DNA of 34,526 bases from Thiorhodococcus drewsii AZ1 (GCF_000224065.1 NZ_AFWT01000049.1:1-34526); one strand, 5' to 3'; positions 1 through 11,246 are shown, counted from the stretch's first letter. Numbers and translations are program-made. Notes: generated from the sequence alone by a model not told the origin.

Positions 1-505
1 CGCCCGCCGTGCCGAGGGTCGCGGCCCCGGCGGCGAGCTGTGCCGCGCTGGCCGCCACGCCGATGGTCGCCAGGGCGACGATCGCCTCGTCCGTCTCTTC
101 GTCATGCCACCACCTGGTCCCCTGCTTGGCGAGATCGCGCAGATCGCCGATGACGAAGAGGTCGGTCGCCACCCCGGCCGCCTGACCGATGGTCTCGTCG
201 CTGGTGCCCGACAGGAGTCCTTCGCCGAGCTTGCCGGCCTTGTAGTCCAGGCTCCCGCGGACCGCTTCGATCTCCCGGTGCAAGGTTTGCGCGGCCGGGT
301 CGGATTGGACGTAGGGGTAGTCCATGAAGAAGCCGAGATAGTCGGCCGCCTCGGCGTAGCGTTCCTGCTCGACCAATTGGCGGGTCTCGGGAACCGGGTC
401 GATGCGGGTCAGGGCCAGGGTCGTGAGTTGCACGCGCTGCCAGAGCACGCCGATGGCGCTTAGGGCGACGAGGAGGAGGGTGACTTTGGCGATGAGCTTG
501 ATCAC
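1..505 (-). CDS. Membrane-anchored hypothetical protein, 3' end outside the window
   Basis: The reading frame starts at a GTG (505-503) and stays open to the window edge, giving about 168 residues. A TGA lies in frame only 6 bases upstream of the GTG, so this is the earliest possible start. The N-terminus (VIKLIAKVTLLLVALSAIGV) is a lysine followed by a hydrophobic stretch of about 17 residues, which reads as an uncleaved signal anchor. A charged helical region with two Trp-containing patches follows (around residues 37-135). The visible C-terminal part is rich in Ala and Gly (AAQLAAGAATLGTAG) and could begin a second membrane segment. I do not recognise the family. It is divergent from rsmG, where many gammaproteobacteria have mnmG upstream on the same strand. 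The plus-strand frame at 104-463 is its antisense shadow. Confidence 0.7.
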   Translation of the reverse strand, partial: MIKLIAKVTLLLVALSAIGVLWQRVQLTTLALTRIDPVPETRQLVEQERYAEAADYLGFFMDYPYVQSDPAAQTLHREIEAVRGSLDYKAGKLGEGLLSGTSDETIGQAAGVATDLFVIGDLRDLAKQGTRWWHDEETDEAIVALATIGVAASAAQLAAGAATLGTAG

Positions 506-598
506 GTTCCGTCAGCTATGTTCCGATTCGATGTGCGACGATGCCCAGGAATGATCGGCCGGTACGTCGAAGGGACACCTTAATATGTGCGGTGACGA

Positions 599-629
599 TT
601 GAATTGCCGGCCGGGCTTTATCGTATAGT
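599..629 (+). promoter_or_regulatory. Candidate sigma70 promoter for rsmG-parAB
   Basis: TTGAAT (599-604) and TATAGT (624-629) resemble -35 and -10 boxes. The 19-base spacer is longer than the optimum, so this is only a candidate. It lies 27 bases upstream of the chosen rsmG start in the 142-base divergent intergenic region. Confidence 0.35.
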
Positions 630-656
630 TCCGCCTTTGATCATAGGGTGTGTCGT

Positions 657-1319
657 TTGAATATTCCTCTAGATCCTCTTGGCGCGTCCGAACGGAGCGA
701 CATTGAGGACAGACTGGCCCAGGGTATCGAGGCATTGGGGCTGGTATGCAGTCCTGAGCAGCAGAACCGGCTCATGGCCTTCATCGGTCTGCTTGTGCGC
801 TGGAATAAGGCCTACAACCTCACGGCCGTGCGCGATCCGCTGGAAATGGTCTCCAAGCATCTGCTCGATAGTCTGGCGGTGTTGCCCTTCCTGTTCGGCG
901 ACTCGGTGCTCGACATCGGAACCGGGGCCGGTCTGCCGGGTCTGCCGCTCGCCATCATGGCGCCGGAGCGGCGGTTCTGGCTGCTCGACAGCAATAACAA
1001 GAAGGTCCGTTTCGTGCGTCAGGCGGTGCTGGATCTGGGGCTCGACAACGTCGAGCCGGTGCAAGCGCGCATTGAGACGTACCGGCCGGAGCAAAAATTC
1101 AGTACCATTGTCAGCCGCGCGGTCGCGGCCGACGAAATTCTGAGCGGCTCGAACGCCGAATTGCTCGCGTACCCCGGCCGGTTGCTGCTCATGAAAGGCC
1201 GTCAGCCGGACGAACGGATCGAGACGACGGGTTTGCCGTCGGCGGTTGTGATGATCCACCGTCTGAGCGTGCCCTTCCTCGATGTCTCGCGTCATTTGAT
1301 CGAAATCCGGAGCACTTGA
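657..1319 (+). CDS. rsmG: 16S rRNA (guanine-527 N7) methyltransferase RsmG (GidB)
   Basis: RsmG is an S-adenosylmethionine-dependent enzyme that methylates N7 of G527 in 16S rRNA; its loss gives low-level streptomycin resistance in several bacteria. The protein has the family signature WNKAYNLTAVRDPLEM near the N-terminus and the SAM-binding loop VLDIGTGAGLPGLPLA about 80-95 residues in. The end of the fold (LLLMKGR) is also recognisable. I place the start at TTG 657 because AGGGTG (645-650) sits 6 bases upstream. An in-frame GTG at 648 would give 223 residues but has no visible Shine-Dalgarno sequence. Either start leaves an N-terminus roughly 30 residues longer than the E. coli protein. The stop codon is 7 bases before parA, so the genes are probably co-transcribed, as in many gammaproteobacteria near the origin. 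Confidence 0.93.
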   Translation: MNIPLDPLGASERSDIEDRLAQGIEALGLVCSPEQQNRLMAFIGLLVRWNKAYNLTAVRDPLEMVSKHLLDSLAVLPFLFGDSVLDIGTGAGLPGLPLAIMAPERRFWLLDSNNKKVRFVRQAVLDLGLDNVEPVQARIETYRPEQKFSTIVSRAVAADEILSGSNAELLAYPGRLLLMKGRQPDERIETTGLPSAVVMIHRLSVPFLDVSRHLIEIRST

Positions 1320-1326
1320 GCCGACC

Positions 1327-2115
1327 ATGGCCAACATCATTGCGATCGCCAATCAGAAGGGCGGGGTCGGTAAGACCACGACGGCGGTCAATTTGGCCGC
1401 TTCCCTGGCCTCCATGAAGCGTCGCGTCCTGCTCGTGGATCTGGATCCACAGGGCAACGCGACCATGGGGTGCGGGATCGACAAGCACACCGTCGAGCAT
1501 TCCGCCTGCGACCTGCTTCTGACCGAAATTCCCGTTGCGGATTGCATTCAGCGCGTCATCGAGCCTTCGCCTGGATTCGACCTGCTGCCGTCCAATGCCG
1601 ATCTCACAGCCGCTGAGATCGGGCTGATCGATTCGCCCGACCGCGAGCACCGTCTGACCAAGGTGTTGGCCCGCGCGGCCGAGGCCTACGAACTGGTCAT
1701 CATCGACTGTCCGCCCTCGCTGAACATGCTGACGGTCAATGCGCTGGTCGCGGCGCAAGGCGTGCTGATCCCGCTCCAGTGCGAGTATTACGCCCTGGAA
1801 GGGCTGTCGTCTCTGCTGGATACCATCGAGCAGATCCGCGAGAGTCGCAATCCGACGCTGTGCATCGAAGGGATCCTGCGCACCATGCACGATCCGCGAA
1901 ACAATCTGGCCAATCAGGTCTCGACCCAGCTCATCACCCATTTCAAAGATCAGGTGTACCGCACCATTATCCCGCGCAATGTGCGCCTCGCCGAGGCGCC
2001 GAGCCACGGTCAGTCGGCCCTGCTCTACGACCCGCAATCGAAGGGTGCGATGTCCTATCTCGCCTTGGCGAGCGAGGTGTTGCGTCGTCTGGATAAGCGT
2101 CAACAGGTGGCCTGA
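1327..2115 (+). CDS. parA: Chromosome partitioning ATPase ParA (Soj)
   Basis: ParA is a deviant-Walker ATPase that binds DNA non-specifically when ATP-bound and moves ParB-parS complexes to segregate the chromosome origin. The 262-residue protein has the deviant Walker A motif KGGVGKTT at residues 11-18. A Walker B-type strand follows (LVIIDCPPS), and the C-terminal half contains the typical IPRNVRLAEAPSHG segment. The length fits chromosomal Soj-type ParA and lacks the N-terminal HTH of plasmid ParA proteins. It lies 7 bases after rsmG and 11 bases before parB, which is the standard chromosomal parAB arrangement. No perfect 16-base parS palindrome was noticed anywhere in the window. Confidence 0.95.
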   Translation: MANIIAIANQKGGVGKTTTAVNLAASLASMKRRVLLVDLDPQGNATMGCGIDKHTVEHSACDLLLTEIPVADCIQRVIEPSPGFDLLPSNADLTAAEIGLIDSPDREHRLTKVLARAAEAYELVIIDCPPSLNMLTVNALVAAQGVLIPLQCEYYALEGLSSLLDTIEQIRESRNPTLCIEGILRTMHDPRNNLANQVSTQLITHFKDQVYRTIIPRNVRLAEAPSHGQSALLYDPQSKGAMSYLALASEVLRRLDKRQQVA

Positions 2116-2126
2116 CTCGACAGCGC

Positions 2127-3059
2127 ATGGATATCGACCAAAAAACACCACCGAAGAAGAAGGGCCTGGGGCGCGGTCTCGATGCGCTGCTCGGTGCCGC
2201 TCGCGCTCCGGAGGTCGCCGTCTCCGACACCGCCGACGATGCGCCGAGCGCCGAGGCGCCCGAGCGCGTGACCCATCTGCCACTGGAGTTCATTCAGCGC
2301 GGGCGTTATCAGCCGCGCCGTGAGTTCGATCCTGACGCGCTACGCGAATTGGCTGACTCGATCGTGGCCCAGGGTGTCATCCAGCCGATCGTGGTGCGTC
2401 CAGTGCCGGAGTCTGCGTCGGGTTCGCAGCGCTACGAGATCATCGCCGGCGAGCGCCGTTGGCGCGCCTGTCAGCAGGCGGGGCTTGCCGAGATTCCGGT
2501 GGTCATCCGCGAGGTCGACGAGCCGACTGCACTGGCCATCGGTCTGATCGAGAATATCCAGCGCGCCGACCTCAATCCGCTTGAAGAGTCCGGCGCGCTC
2601 GACCGGCTCATCTCCGAGTTCGGGCTGACCCACCAGCAGGTTGCGGAAGCGGTTGGTAAGTCGCGCACCATGGTGACCAATCTGCTGCGCCTCCAGGAGC
2701 TGAACCAGGACGTTAAGGATTACGTTGTGCAGTCGCGTCTGGAGATGGGACACGCGCGCGCGCTGCTCGGTCTCAAGGGGGGCGTTCAGAGTCAGGCCGC
2801 ACGTCAAGTGGTGGCGGCTGGTCTCTCGGTGCGCGAGACGGAGAAATTGGTCCGGCGTCTGCAGCAGGCGGGCGAGGCCGAGGCGGCTGGCCAGCGTCAG
2901 CCGGAGATCGATCCCGATATCCGTCGCCTGCAATCGGATCTAACCGATCGGTTGGGGGCGTCCGTTCAGATCCAGCACGGAGCCCGTGGTTCGGGGAAGC
3001 TGGTCATCGCCTACAGCACGTTGGACGAATTGGACGGGATCCTCACGCACATCAAGTGA
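2127..3059 (+). CDS. parB: Chromosome partitioning protein ParB (Spo0J)
   Basis: ParB is a CTP-dependent DNA clamp that loads at parS sites and spreads, forming the centromere-like complex acted on by ParA. The 310-residue protein begins with the conserved KKGLGRGLDALLG segment, the region known to interact with ParA. The CTP-binding motif GERRWRA is at residues 108-114, and the ENIQRADLNPLEE motif is at about 142-154. The helix-turn-helix that reads parS is at about 165-190. A C-terminal dimerisation domain ends in SGKLVIAYSTLDELDGIL. It is the last gene of rsmG-parA-parB. The atp operon begins 174 bases downstream with its own promoter. Confidence 0.95.
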   Translation: MDIDQKTPPKKKGLGRGLDALLGAARAPEVAVSDTADDAPSAEAPERVTHLPLEFIQRGRYQPRREFDPDALRELADSIVAQGVIQPIVVRPVPESASGSQRYEIIAGERRWRACQQAGLAEIPVVIREVDEPTALAIGLIENIQRADLNPLEESGALDRLISEFGLTHQQVAEAVGKSRTMVTNLLRLQELNQDVKDYVVQSRLEMGHARALLGLKGGVQSQAARQVVAAGLSVRETEKLVRRLQQAGEAEAAGQRQPEIDPDIRRLQSDLTDRLGASVQIQHGARGSGKLVIAYSTLDELDGILTHIK

Positions 3060-3160
3060 GCGTCTGTCCGAGCGGCGCCGATGTGTCTGGGTTCGTCCCC
3101 TTGACGCGTTTCGCATAGAAAAATTATCGATGAGCCTATTAATTTATTGTTCGTGTTGCG

Positions 3161-3189
3161 TTGACCCTATATCCACAACCCCTTATACT
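3161..3189 (+). promoter_or_regulatory. Sigma70-type promoter of the atp operon
   Basis: TTGACC (3161-3166) and TATACT (3184-3189) are separated by exactly 17 bases, a near-consensus sigma70 promoter. Transcription would start near 3196, about 38 bases before atpI. It is the best promoter match I found in the window and fits the high expression expected of ATP synthase. Confidence 0.65.
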
Positions 3190-3233
3190 TCGCGCCCGGT
3201 GGGCAATGAGTTCACCCCGCCCACGACGATCTG

Positions 3234-3614
3234 ATGCAACAGCCAGACGCGTTCCGGGCCGGAAAGATCCTCCAAATTCAGGTGGTCTTCGGTCTGGCTT
3301 TAGTAGTGTTTGCTTTGCCGTTTGGTGGTTCAGTTGCGCTTTCGGTTCTATTGGGGGCCGGAATTTGCCTGATGGCTACTGCCTTGCTCGCGGCCTGGGT
3401 CTTTCGCGGATATCGCGCCCAGCAGCCCGAGAGGCTGGTTTTGCGTTTTTATAGCGCCGAAACCGCGAAAATTGTATTTGTGCTCGGTTCATTCGGAGCT
3501 GTTTACGCAGTATTCGAAGGGATCAATGTACCAGCGCTGCTTGGTGCCTATTTCATGGTCCAGGTCATACCAACCCTGATAGCCGCCCTGTTCGGCAATC
3601 GAACCACGAAGTGA
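3234..3614 (+). CDS. atpI: ATP synthase subunit I (AtpI)
   Basis: AtpI is a small membrane protein at the head of atp operons; in other bacteria it assists assembly of the c-ring or stability of the complex and is not part of the finished enzyme. The 126-residue product has four hydrophobic segments, at about residues 15-30, 35-55, 78-95 and 98-120. These are arranged as two hairpins around a central polar stretch (RAQQPERLVLRFYSAE), as expected for the ATP-synt_I family. The ribosome-binding site is weak, consistent with the low production usually reported for this subunit. It is 10 bases ahead of atpB. Sequence conservation in this family is poor, so the assignment rests partly on position. 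Confidence 0.85.
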   Translation: MQQPDAFRAGKILQIQVVFGLALVVFALPFGGSVALSVLLGAGICLMATALLAAWVFRGYRAQQPERLVLRFYSAETAKIVFVLGSFGAVYAVFEGINVPALLGAYFMVQVIPTLIAALFGNRTTK

Positions 3615-3621
3615 GAGATGA

Positions 3622-4828
<1,207 letters not shown>

Positions 4829-4836
4829 AACCCGAT

Positions 4837-4858
4837 CCGACTCCCTCTTCGGGGTCGG
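4837..4858 (+). other. Intercistronic hairpin after atpE
   Basis: CCGAC (4837-4841) pairs with GTCGG (4854-4858), and the stem is extended by CCC-GGG with one bulged base. No T-run follows, so it is not a conventional terminator. It could protect the atpE message from 3' decay or partly attenuate transcription into atpF; this is inference. Confidence 0.4.
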
Positions 4859-4915
4859 TGTCACTCGCCTGTCGTCATCCTGACGAGGTTCGAGGAAAAG
4901 GCACGAGGCAACGCT

Positions 4916-5386
4916 ATGAATATCAATCTGACTCTGTTCGCCCAGATGGTCACCTTCGCGGTGTTCGTCGGGTTCTGTATGAAGTACATCTGGCCGCCCA
5001 TCGTCAATGCATTGGCGGAGCGTAAGGCCAAGATCGCCGAGGGTCTCGCCGCCGCCGAGCGTGGCCATCAGGAGCAGGCTCTTGGTGAGCAGCGTGCGCT
5101 GGACCTCATGAAAGAGGCCAAGACGCAGGCAGCCGATATCGTTGGTCAGGCCCAGAAGCGGGCGACCGATATCGTCGAGGAGGCCAAGTCCGATGCTCGC
5201 GTCGAAGGCGAGCGTCTGGTCGCGGCAGCACAGGCCGAGATCGAGCGCGAGACCAATCGCGCTCGCGAAGATCTGCGTGAGCGGGTCGCTTCTCTGGCTA
5301 TGCTCGCCGCCGAGAAGATCCTCCAGAAAGAGATCAACGTCGATACGCATCGCTCGATCGTCGACGAGTTCGCCAAGCAGCTCTAG
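4916..5386 (+). CDS. atpF: ATP synthase F0 subunit b
   Basis: Subunit b forms the dimeric peripheral stalk that holds F1 against the membrane sector. The 156-residue length is identical to E. coli b. Residues 4-26 form the single N-terminal membrane helix (the family's N-terminal [10 protein letters not shown] is present). The rest is a long, charged, alanine-rich helix of heptad type, with [17 protein letters not shown] leading into the stalk. The C-terminal part ([16 protein letters not shown]) matches the region that contacts the delta subunit. It lies between atpE and atpH; the atpH start is 8 bases after its stop. Confidence 0.96.
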   Translation: MNINLTLFAQMVTFAVFVGFCMKYIWPPIVNALAERKAKIAEGLAAAERGHQEQALGEQRALDLMKEAKTQAADIVGQAQKRATDIVEEAKSDARVEGERLVAAAQAEIERETNRAREDLRERVASLAMLAAEKILQKEINVDTHRSIVDEFAKQL

Positions 5387-5394
5387 GGAATATC

Positions 5395-5934
5395 ATGGCC
5401 GGAGATATCACCACCATCGCACGGCCTTACGCCGAGGCGATCTTCGAGCGCGCTAAGGAAACCGGGCAACTCGAAGCCTGGTCCGAGGCGCTGGCGCTGC
5501 TGGCAGCGGTGACGGCGGATCCGCTGTTGGCCGCTCAAATCAGTAACCCATCCGTGCCGCGCGAGCAAATCCGCGAGCTCATCCTCGAAGTTTGTGGTGA
5601 TGGGCTGTCGGCTGAGGTCGGCAATCTCCTGCGGTTGCTCGCACAGAACGCACGCCTGGCGGCCATTTCCGAGATCGCCCGGCTGTTCGAGGCCCGACGC
5701 ATCGCCGATCTGGGCGTACGCCACGTCTCGATTCGCAGCGCGTTCGAGGTCGGGAGCGATCAACAGGAAATGCTTGCCGCCGCACTGGCGAAGCACTTCG
5801 GCGATCAGGTCGAGCTGACGGTCGAGACGGATAGTGCCCTGCTCGGCGGAATCGAGATTCGCGCCGGTGACCTGGTGATCGACAATTCCGTCCGCGGCAA
5901 GATCAAGCAACTCGCCAACGCTTTGCAATTCTGA
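5395..5934 (+). CDS. atpH: ATP synthase F1 subunit delta
   Basis: Subunit delta caps the alpha3beta3 head and joins it to the b stalk. The 179-residue protein starts with the conserved [21 protein letters not shown] region of the six-helix N-terminal domain. It ends with the family signature [23 protein letters not shown], which includes the GGxxIxxGDxxxDxSVRGKL pattern. The length is normal (about 177-180). The atpA start is 13 bases after its stop. Confidence 0.96.
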   Translation: MAGDITTIARPYAEAIFERAKETGQLEAWSEALALLAAVTADPLLAAQISNPSVPREQIRELILEVCGDGLSAEVGNLLRLLAQNARLAAISEIARLFEARRIADLGVRHVSIRSAFEVGSDQQEMLAAALAKHFGDQVELTVETDSALLGGIEIRAGDLVIDNSVRGKIKQLANALQF

Positions 5935-5947
5935 ACTGGATACCGCC

Positions 5948-7489
5948 ATGCAACTGAACCCATCCGAGATCAGCGATCTCATCAAACAGAAGATCGAGAA
6001 ATTCGACCTTCAGACCGAGGCTCGGACCGAAGGCACCATCGTCAGTCTGACCGACGGCATCGTGCGTATCCACGGGCTGTCCGACGCGCAGTATTACGAG
6101 ATGCTCGAGTTCCCGGGCAATGCCTACGGACTGGCGCTGAATCTGGAGCGCGATTCGGTCGGTGCGGTCGTCCTGGGCGACTACACCCACCTGTCCGAGG
6201 GCGACTGGGTGCGCTGCACCGGCCGCGTCCTTGAGGTGCCGGTCGGTGAAGGTCTGCTCGGTCGTGTCGTCGATGCGCTCGGCAACCCGATGGACGGCAA
6301 GGGCCCGATCGAGGCCTCCGCGACCTCGCCGATCGAGAAGGTCGCGCCGGGTGTCATCGAGCGTCAGTCGGTCGATCAGCCGGTGCAGACCGGCCTCAAG
6401 GCCATCGACGCCATGGTGCCGGTCGGTCGCGGTCAGCGTGAGCTGATCATCGGCGACCGTCAGACGGGTAAGACCGCCGTTGCCATCGACGCCATCATCA
6501 ATCAGAAGGGCACCGGCGTTAAGTGTATCTACGTCGCCGTCGGCCAGAAGAACTCCTCGGTTGCCTCCATCGTGCGCAAGCTCGAAGAGCACGGCGCCAT
6601 GGATCACACCATCGTCGTCTCCGCTCCGGCGGCTGAATCGGCGGCCATGCAGTTCCTGGCTCCCTATGCCGGCTGTGCCATGGGCGAGTACTTCCGCGAC
6701 AAGGGCGAAGACGCGCTGATCGTCTACGACGACCTCACCAAGCAGGCCTGGGCCTATCGTCAGGTTTCTCTGCTGCTGCGTCGTCCGCCGGGTCGCGAGG
6801 CCTATCCGGGTGACGTCTTCTATCTGCACTCGCGTCTGCTGGAGCGCGCCGCGCGCGTCAACGCCGACTATGTCGAGAAGATGACCGACGGTAAGGTCAA
6901 GGGCCAGACCGGCTCGCTGACCGCGCTGCCCATCATCGAGACCCAGGCTGGCGACGTGTCCGCCTTCGTTCCTACGAACGTGATCTCCATCACCGACGGT
7001 CAGATCTTCCTGGAAACCGACCTCTTCAACTCGGGTATCCGTCCGGCTATCAACGCCGGTCTCTCGGTGTCCCGTGTCGGTGGCGCGGCCCAGACCAAGA
7101 TCATCAAGAAACTCGGTGGCGGTATCCGTCTGGCTCTGGCTCAGTATCGCGAGCTGGCCGCCTTCTCGCAGTTCGCCTCCGATCTGGACGAGGCCACTCG
7201 CAAGCAGTTGCAGCGTGGTGAGCGTGTCACCGAACTCATGAAGCAGTTCCAGTACTCGCCCATGAGTGTCGGCCAGATGGCCATCTCGCTGTTCGCCGCC
7301 AACGAAGGCTACCTCGACGACGTCGACGTCAAGAAGGTCGTGGACTTCGAGCGCGCGCTGCAGGGCTATATGAAGTCCGCTCAGTCCGAGTTGCTCGCCA
7401 AGATCGATTCCACCGGCGGCTACGACGACGAGATCGTTCAGGCGATGCATGCGGCGATCAAGAGCTTCAAGGCAAGCAATACCTGGTAA
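5948..7489 (+). CDS. atpA: ATP synthase F1 subunit alpha
   Basis: Alpha is the regulatory nucleotide-binding subunit of the F1 head. The 513-residue length equals that of E. coli. The P-loop GDRQTGKT is at residues 169-176. The loop with the arginine finger region (the alpha/beta signature around [17 protein letters not shown]) is intact. The N-terminus ([20 protein letters not shown]) is the part that binds delta. It is followed by an unusually long 138-base gap containing an inverted repeat before atpG, whereas the other F1 gene junctions are mostly under 20 bases. Confidence 0.98.
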   Translation: MQLNPSEISDLIKQKIEKFDLQTEARTEGTIVSLTDGIVRIHGLSDAQYYEMLEFPGNAYGLALNLERDSVGAVVLGDYTHLSEGDWVRCTGRVLEVPVGEGLLGRVVDALGNPMDGKGPIEASATSPIEKVAPGVIERQSVDQPVQTGLKAIDAMVPVGRGQRELIIGDRQTGKTAVAIDAIINQKGTGVKCIYVAVGQKNSSVASIVRKLEEHGAMDHTIVVSAPAAESAAMQFLAPYAGCAMGEYFRDKGEDALIVYDDLTKQAWAYRQVSLLLRRPPGREAYPGDVFYLHSRLLERAARVNADYVEKMTDGKVKGQTGSLTALPIIETQAGDVSAFVPTNVISITDGQIFLETDLFNSGIRPAINAGLSVSRVGGAAQTKIIKKLGGGIRLALAQYRELAAFSQFASDLDEATRKQLQRGERVTELMKQFQYSPMSVGQMAISLFAANEGYLDDVDVKKVVDFERALQGYMKSAQSELLAKIDSTGGYDDEIVQAMHAAIKSFKASNTW

Positions 7490-7508
7490 GAGACAGCCGC
7501 CAGCAGCC

Positions 7509-7622
7509 AGCCGCCAGCCTCCAGCGGGAGGCATGGCGGTTGGCGTGGTGCGTTCAAAAGTATCGAACCTCCTCAGCCCCAGGCCGGATAGGCCGGCGGC
7601 TGGAAGCTGGAGGCTGGGAGCT
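7509..7622. repeat. Imperfect inverted repeat inserted between atpA and atpG
   Basis: A perfect 12-base inverted repeat (7514-7525 and 7606-7617) extends to 17-base arms with two mismatches (7509-7525 and 7606-7622). The arms are built of repeated CCAGC/GCTGG units (for example CAGCCGCCAGCCTCCAGC) and enclose about 80 bases. Tandem GGCCGG units lie just inside the right arm. It fills almost all of the atpA-atpG gap. The right arm ends in GGGAGC, so the element itself supplies the purine-rich Shine-Dalgarno sequence of atpG (ATG at 7628). This looks like a dispersed intergenic repeat of the REP/MITE sort, but copy number cannot be seen from one window. Confidence 0.7.
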
Positions 7623-7627
7623 AAAAA

Positions 7628-8494
7628 ATGGCAGGCGCCAAAGAAATCCGCACCAAGATCGCGAGCATCAAGAGCACGCAGAAGATCACCAAGGCCATGC
7701 AGATGGTCGCGGCCTCCAAGATGCGCAAGGCCCAGGATCGCATGTCCGCTTCTCGGCCCTACGCGGAGAAGATGCTCCAGGTCATCAGTCATCTGGCCCA
7801 AGCGACGCCCGAGTATCGGCACTCCTTCATGGCGGAGGAGCGTCCGCGCAAGCGCGTCGGCTACATCGTCGTCTCCTCCGACCGCGGGCTTTGCGGCGGC
7901 CTGAACAGCAATCTGTTCCGTCGCCTCATCGCCGAGATCAAGGAGCAGCGCGAGGCGGGCGTGGAGCCGGTCTTCTGCACCATCGGCACCAAGGCGCTCG
8001 GCTTCTTCAAGCGTTTCGGCGGCGACGTCAAGGCGCAGTCGACGCATCTCGGCGACAAGCCTCACGTCGAGGATCTGATCGGCACGGTCAAGGTTATGCT
8101 CGATGCCTTCGAGTCGGGTGAGATCGATGCCATCTACGTGGCCAGCAACGAGTTCGTCAACACCATGACTCAGAGTCCGGTGATTCGGCAGCTGGTGCCG
8201 CTCGTCCCCGGCGAAAAGCAGGACTCCATGCCGTACCACTGGGACTACATCTACGAGCCCGATGCCAAGACGGTTCTGGATGCCCTGCTGACGCGCTATA
8301 TCGAGTCGCTCGTCTATCAGTCGGTCGTCGAGAACACCGCATGCGAGCAGGCCGCCCGGATGGTTGCCATGAAGGCCGCTTCCGACAATGCTGGCAACCT
8401 CATCGGCGAGTTGCAGCTCGTCTACAACAAGGCGCGCCAGGCCGCGATCACGCAGGAAATCTCCGAGATCGTGAGCGGTGCCGCCGCGGTTTGA
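7628..8494 (+). CDS. atpG: ATP synthase F1 subunit gamma
   Basis: Gamma is the central rotor shaft of F1. The 288-residue protein begins with [20 protein letters not shown] and the [15 protein letters not shown] helix that inserts into the head. It contains the conserved [13 protein letters not shown] segment of the Rossmann-like middle domain. It ends with the family signature around [20 protein letters not shown] followed by [13 protein letters not shown]. The length is the usual 287-288. The likely ribosome-binding site (GGGAG at 7616-7620) lies within the preceding repeat. Confidence 0.97.
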   Translation: MAGAKEIRTKIASIKSTQKITKAMQMVAASKMRKAQDRMSASRPYAEKMLQVISHLAQATPEYRHSFMAEERPRKRVGYIVVSSDRGLCGGLNSNLFRRLIAEIKEQREAGVEPVFCTIGTKALGFFKRFGGDVKAQSTHLGDKPHVEDLIGTVKVMLDAFESGEIDAIYVASNEFVNTMTQSPVIRQLVPLVPGEKQDSMPYHWDYIYEPDAKTVLDALLTRYIESLVYQSVVENTACEQAARMVAMKAASDNAGNLIGELQLVYNKARQAAITQEISEIVSGAAAV

Positions 8495-8555
8495 CCGCAG
8501 CCGGCTGTCGCGGGTGCCCCCCAGATACTTGACCAGATCCAGACAGAATCGCTAG

Positions 8556-9966
<1,411 letters not shown>

Positions 9967-9978
9967 GGGGGATTTCCC

Positions 9979-10404
9979 ATGGCAATGACAATCCGCGTCG
10001 ATATCGTCAGCGCCGAAGGCGCCATCCACTCCGGACCCGCCACCATGGTCTATGCCACGGCGGATATGGGCGAGGTGGGTATCGCTCCGCGTCATACCGC
10101 CTTCATCAGCCGGCTTAAGCCGGGTGATGTCCGGGTGGAGACCGAGAACGGCGAGCAGGAGCACTTCTATATCTCCGGCGGCATGCTTGAGGTTCAGCCG
10201 AGCGTAGTGACGGTTCTGGCCGACACGGCGGTTCGCGCCCATGATCTGGACGAGGCCGCCGCGCTCGATGCCAAGCGTCGCGCCGAGGATGCGCTCGCCG
10301 GTCATACGGCCGAGTTCGAGTATGCGAAGGCTCAGACCGAGTTGGCCGAGGCCGTGGCGCAACTGCGCGCCATCGAGAAGCTGCGCAAGATGAAGCGGGG
10401 CTAA
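9979..10404 (+). CDS. atpC: ATP synthase F1 subunit epsilon
   Basis: Epsilon is the rotor subunit that couples gamma to the c-ring and can inhibit ATP hydrolysis. The 141-residue protein has an N-terminal beta-sandwich (IRVDIVSAEGAIHSG, GEVGIAPRHTAFISRLKPG, YISGGMLEVQPSVVTVLAD). A C-terminal helical hairpin (DALAGHTAEFEYAKAQTELAEAVAQLRAIEKLRKM) forms the inhibitory arm. The length is usual for gammaproteobacteria. It is the last gene of the operon. The downstream interval (10405-10547) holds short GGGC/GCCC inverted repeats and no credible gene before the terminator. Confidence 0.96.
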   Translation: MAMTIRVDIVSAEGAIHSGPATMVYATADMGEVGIAPRHTAFISRLKPGDVRVETENGEQEHFYISGGMLEVQPSVVTVLADTAVRAHDLDEAAALDAKRRAEDALAGHTAEFEYAKAQTELAEAVAQLRAIEKLRKMKRG

Positions 10405-10547
10405 GACGATTTCCGGATATGAACTCACCCGACGATCGGCATGTGTAGATTGGGCTTCGCCCCTCGCTCTGCCCTTCGGGTAGGATCGTTTCCGACAAGC
10501 GTCTAAATCCCGCATCGAATGCCTCTGGCATTCTGCCGGTACCGACC

Positions 10548-10580
10548 AAACGCCCCCGTCGATCAACGACGGGGGCGTTT
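10548..10580 (+). terminator. Strong intrinsic terminator of the atp operon
   Basis: A perfect 14-bp stem, AAACGCCCCCGTCG (10548-10561) and CGACGGGGGCGTTT (10567-10580), encloses a 5-base loop ATCAA. The three Ts at the stem end plus GCATTTG give a modest U-tract, and the A/T symmetry means it could also act on the other strand. It lies 144 bases after atpC. Confidence 0.85.
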
Positions 10581-10645
10581 GCATTTGTGGCAAACTTGGA
10601 TCTCCGCCCGCATCTTTTCTATACCACATAGGCCAATCACCTGAC

Positions 10646-10670
10646 CGATCGCATCGCGATCGTTAGGAGG
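10646..10670 (+). promoter_or_regulatory. Palindrome plus strong Shine-Dalgarno before the FKBP gene
   Basis: CGATCGC-atc-GCGATCG (10646-10662) is a perfect 7-bp inverted repeat, immediately followed by the consensus ribosome-binding site AGGAGG (10665-10670), 5 bases before the ATG. The repeat could be a leader hairpin or an operator. The Shine-Dalgarno sequence fixes the start at 10676 rather than the second ATG at 10682. Confidence 0.45.
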
Positions 10671-10675
10671 AATCC

Positions 10676-11176
10676 ATGACCATGTCCGATCAGGTCGTTC
10701 GTGAAGGCAAGCTGGTCTCTCTGACCTACCGCATCGCAGACGAGCGGGGCGTGATCCTTGAACAGACGGACCTACCCGTGACCTACATCCAGGGAGGTTT
10801 GGTCGAACTCATCGGTGGTATGGACAAGGCGATCCACGGCAAGCGGGCCGGCGACGAGGTCGAACTCTCGCTGGAGCCGGAGGACGGGTTTGGCAAGCGA
10901 GATCCGGATCTGGTCTTTACGGATGATCTCGATAACGTTCCGGCCGAGTTGCGTGTCGTTGGGGCCGAGGTGCAAATGCAGAACGATCGGGGGCAGGCGC
11001 GGATCTTCCATGTCACTCAGATCGTCGACGGCAGGCTCACGATCGATGGGAACCACCGGCTCGCGGGCAAGGTGCTGAAGGTTTTCGTGCGCATTCAAGA
11101 GGTCCGGGATCCAAGCCCCTCTCAACAGTCTCAGGGCTTGAATGGGATCGAGCGTCCGATCGGCCGGCTTCACTGA
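10676..11176 (+). CDS. FKBP-type peptidyl-prolyl isomerase, SlyD-like
   Basis: This is a cytoplasmic proline cis-trans isomerase and chaperone. The 166-residue protein has the SlyD-type architecture. The FKBP half has DLPVTYIQGG, GGMDKAIHGKRAGDEV and the EPEDGFGKRDPDLV segment. An inserted flap domain covers residues ~75-125. The strand DGNHRLAGKVLKVFV returns to the FKBP fold. It lacks the His/Cys-rich metal-binding tail of E. coli SlyD; instead about 30 residues without obvious structure follow. There is no signal peptide. It stands between atpC and glmU, which are adjacent in E. coli, so it is a lineage-specific insertion in a conserved order. The gene symbol is left open between slyD and fkpB. 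Confidence 0.88.
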   Translation: MTMSDQVVREGKLVSLTYRIADERGVILEQTDLPVTYIQGGLVELIGGMDKAIHGKRAGDEVELSLEPEDGFGKRDPDLVFTDDLDNVPAELRVVGAEVQMQNDRGQARIFHVTQIVDGRLTIDGNHRLAGKVLKVFVRIQEVRDPSPSQQSQGLNGIERPIGRLH

Positions 11177-11246
11177 TCGGCGTCGTTCCAGCACCCTCCC
11201 AACCTGGAAGGTGCGGTGGCTCGTCGCCCAAACTGGGAAGGATGAT

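Noticed and set aside
104-463. 119-residue plus-strand frame
   Set aside because: It is the antisense shadow of the minus-strand GTG-initiated gene, which has a signal anchor and better composition.
1-3233. Search for parS (16-base palindrome centred on CACGTG) near parAB
   Set aside because: No match was seen by eye. The nearest look-alike, GCGTTTCGC around 3107, is not palindromic enough.
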